Below, one piece after another: positions 61,755 to 64,000 of a stretch of DNA of 64,000 nt (position 1 is its first letter; every line of letters begins with the position of its first letter). Location of the stretch: assembly GCA_026119855.1 (NCBI GenBank), contig JAOWBW010000027.1:558001-622000 (forward strand), in the 5' to 3' direction. Below the pieces are notes generated by a model that saw nothing but the letters and a program-made list of their open reading frames with translations, had not been told where the DNA came from and did no database searches. The DNA comes from Campanula takesimana. Lineage: Eukaryota > Streptophyta > Magnoliopsida > Asterales > Campanulaceae. Position numbers and translations under genes: made by a program.

Positions 61755-63668
61755 TCAATCTTCTTCTTCCTCGTCCTCGGCTTCAGCTTCTGCTCCTTGT
61801 TCAGGATCATTGTCTCCAGCACTTGTTCCAGTACCTGTGGCAGCACCTGCAGCAGCGTTTGCTCCCCCTGTTTGTGGAGAAATATGTTCTATAAGAGCCT
61901 GCAAATCTGATTAAATACTCAACCAGGACTGAACCTGAATCTGAACATTCCCCATTACCCTGTGTAAAGACTGAAGAACAACAGTTTTTGATATCATGGT
62001 AGAAGTGCTTCCAGAAGTGTCGACAGCACTTTGGGTAGCACCACCTGTTGTACCTGAATGGATAGGGAATGAAAAATCTGGAACTGATTGATGTGCTTGT
62101 GAAGGAGCTTTCTGAGATGGTATAGCCCGGGAGACTGAAGGTTTTGTCCATGGTAGATCCTTGTGCCTATTTCCTCTTTTCAGTTAGTTATCTACCACAT
62201 AAAAACTGGGACTGGAAGTGAAGACATCGGAGCCCACTAAGTGTAGCTTTTAAAAGGTTAGGACTCGAAAGATTAACGAGGGATAGGGAAGTAGGAAGGG
62301 TCTTTCCTCTTAGGCCATGAAGCAAGATGCCGAAACACAAGATTCCCAAAGTTGATTGGTTTGTTCTTTCCTAGCCTATACAAAACTTTAGCTTGCTCCA
62401 TTGTCAGATTTTTCTCACTTTTTGTTGGGAGCCAATTAAGCATGCAAAGTTTGTGTAAAACTGAATAAAGAGATGTGAGCTTGGAGGCAGGAAATTTAAC
62501 CTTGGGATCACTCGGCCATTTGCTAACTTCACCATGGGTAAGGAACTCGGACATTACATCCTTATTGCAATAGAAATTTTCCTCATTAACATTGGGTAAT
62601 CCTAAGGCTTTGTTAATTATCTCGGGGTTAAAAGAGTAAACTCAACCCCTAACAAGAACCTTACCAAACTCGGGAGAAGTTTCAATGTCTAAGTTTGGGC
62701 TCAAGTTGTCATAGAAGTTCCTTACGATTTTATCAACATAGGCCTTAGCTTGGGTATTAGGGATCAAAAACTTACGGTCCTCTAGGAATTGGTATTTTTC
62801 AAATCAACCTCATCAATGTTCATTTCTTCCCAAAAAGGAGTATTGCTATGTTTTAACAAGTATTCCTTATTTTCCTTTGAAGACTCCTGAGGTATTGCCT
62901 ATTCCTCTCAATTTCTCATAACAGACTGGAATCAGAATCAAGGAGGTTAGGAATGAGAAGATAGGGATGTATCCTGACACGATTTGGCTCAAATCAACTC
63001 AGTCAGCCTGAGGTAGCGACGGTAGGAAGGTCAATGTTCACCCTGAGTTTTCGACACGGGACTCAGAATCAGAATCAGGTACCTCCTTCGACCGGGTCTG
63101 TCGTGGAAGAGGTGTTGCTGCTTGCCTTCTTGACAGCACCACTGTCAGCACCTTCAATACCTTTACCCTTTGCCAACCTTCGAGCAGCAGCGGCTAATGT
63201 CTCACTTTCCTCTTGATCATCAACCCATGCTTCAAAGTCATCTTCAGAATTTTCTTTCTCCACGGAGTAATTTTCGTCAGAGGCATGAAGGGAAGATAAG
63301 CTTTGAGAATCATCTTCTGAGAGCTCAATCGGATCAGAAGGGGTATTTGAGGTTGACTTGCTGAACATTGCCCTTAACCTGCTTGAAGTCCTCTTTTTAG
63401 GTGCTTGGACAGTTGGTGGTTGTGGCGGAGCTTTCCGCTTCTTCTTGGTGGCTTTGGTGGTTGTTGCAGCTGGTTGGGAAGGAGCCATGGCGGGAGGCGC
63501 TTGGGCGACTGGAATTGGAGGAGGACCGGACCCAACAATCTCCAAATTGGGCGGTGATGTCACTGGTGTTGTCGCCGGTGATGTCTCCATAGGAGAGAAA
63601 AATCGAGCCTCACCCGCACTTGGGGAGACTTCCATGGGCTCTGTGGTTTCTTTGGATGGTGAAGCCAT
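61755..63668 (-). pseudogene. Element 5 accessory ORF, broken (same family as element 1)
   Basis: Minus strand, ATG at 63668 (MASPSKETTEPMEVSP), end TGA at 61755-61757 after an acidic tail (AEAEAEDEEED). The first 197 codons are open: low-complexity P/T/S with basic KKRKAPPQPP and an acidic stretch, stopping at 63075. After a degraded part the conserved domain follows: AKAYVDKIVRNFYDNLSP, VLVRG, then FNPEIINKALGLPNV, and an ORF at 62273-62554 with KLTSLYSVLHKLCMLNWLPT and INFGNLVFRHLASW. These match the element 1 protein (VYVRGRYIEFSASKINEFL; LTSLYSFLHKVASYNW). The C-terminal part (GANAAAGAATGTGTSAG) is in another frame, so there are at least two frameshifts plus stops. Family resembles 'putative plant transposon protein' entries. 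Function unknown. Confidence 0.68.
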
Positions 63669-64000
63669 TGATGATTTGAGAAAAAGAAGGAAGAGTTTTT
63701 AGAAGAGGGATTTCTAGGGTTTTGTTCGACTGAGAGAGAGAGATATCGGCGAGTTTTGATGAGGGAGGAGGGTTTATTTAGGATTTAATTAGGAAGTATT
63801 CAAATGGAAGTTAAATACTCAACATTAAATTGAGATAACTATCTCTAATCCTACAAACACTCAACTCCCCCTATTTTTTAGCTCTCCCTATTTTCTAGCT
63901 AGATAGGTAAACTCAAACTCAACTCCCACATTTTTGAAAATCAACCGTCCATTATCCCCAAAAAGCCTTTTTTAAAAAAAAAATAAAATAAAATAAAAAT
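63669..64000 (-). promoter_or_regulatory. Promoter-like sequence upstream of the element 5 accessory ORF
   Basis: On the minus strand a GGGGGAG tract (63865-63871) is followed by a TAAATAAA box (about 63777), a CTCTCTCTCT run (about 63735) and an AAAACCCTAGAAATCCC leader just before the ATG. This arrangement is typical of plant promoters. No transcript evidence. Confidence 0.35.

Larger units (their letters stand above)
60362..64000 (-). mobile_element. Element 5: Sirevirus-like LTR retrotransposon, 3' part only
   Basis: Left edge is an LTR (60362-61334) followed by a polypurine tract on the minus strand, so this is the 3' end of an element whose pol and 5' LTR lie beyond 64000. What is visible is the LTR, PPT, an accessory ORF and its upstream region. 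Similarity of the accessory ORF to that of element 1, and the repeated GGGGGAG tracts, support the Sirevirus-like assignment. Confidence 0.8.

Noticed and set aside
61807..62151. 114-residue cysteine-rich ORF in element 5.
   Set aside because: A neighbouring frame gives the expected Ala/Gly/Thr-rich and acidic tail of the accessory protein, ending in EDEEED, so the Cys-rich reading is a shadow.

Overview
The window is plant nuclear DNA, most likely from a eudicot. It is a block of AT-rich satellite-like tandem repeats (monomer about 1.1 kb, about 20 full or partial copies between 336 and 60361) split apart by LTR retrotransposons. I see no host protein gene, rRNA or tRNA gene, CRISPR array or bacterial feature. 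All substantial reading frames belong to the retrotransposons and most carry nonsense codons or frameshifts. The species cannot be named from the sequence.

Layout: 1-335 diverged repeat flank; 336-1435 chimeric first unit holding a relic of a Tekay/Del-like LTR; 1436-10013 satellite segment 1; 10014-18806 element 1 (Ty1/copia, Sirevirus-like, minus strand, 3' LTR truncated); 18807-23842 satellite segment 2; 23843-30965 element 2 (Ty1/copia, plus strand, TSD GTATT/ATATT); 30966-31011 a 46-bp satellite remnant; 31012-42986 element 3 (copia-type, minus strand, TSD AATAT, lacks RT and RNase H); 42987-45359 satellite segment 3; 45360-56622 element 4 (Ty3/gypsy chromovirus of Tekay/Del type, minus strand, TSD ATTTG); 56623-60361 satellite segment 4; 60362-64000 left part of element 5 (Sirevirus-like, minus strand, runs off the window). 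No insertion is nested in another; each sits directly in satellite DNA.

The retrotransposons would work as usual: a 5' LTR promoter, a tRNA-primed PBS, a gag-pol polyprotein (capsid/nucleocapsid, protease, integrase, RT, RNase H) and a polypurine tract. By eye, element 4 has the most similar LTRs (about 99%) and a single nonsense codon, so it looks youngest. Element 1 has two nonsense codons in an otherwise continuous gag-pol frame. Element 2 has four in-frame stops and two deletions. Element 3 has a 1,512-bp internal tandem duplication and has lost RT/RNase H.

The most unusual content is accessory. Elements 1, 3 and 5 each carry a long sense-strand extra ORF between pol (or its position) and the 3' LTR, preceded by gene-like promoter sequence. 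These same elements share repeated GGGGGAG/GGGGGAA purine tracts and perfect palindromes in their LTRs. Element 3 also has a short motif (TTAGCTGTTG) scattered about 27 times through LTRs and internal DNA, plus a charged antisense ORF. Element 4 has a coiled-coil ORF upstream of gag. The satellite monomer holds two related imperfect palindromes, apparently an ancient internal duplication, with one base-pair change matched on both arms.
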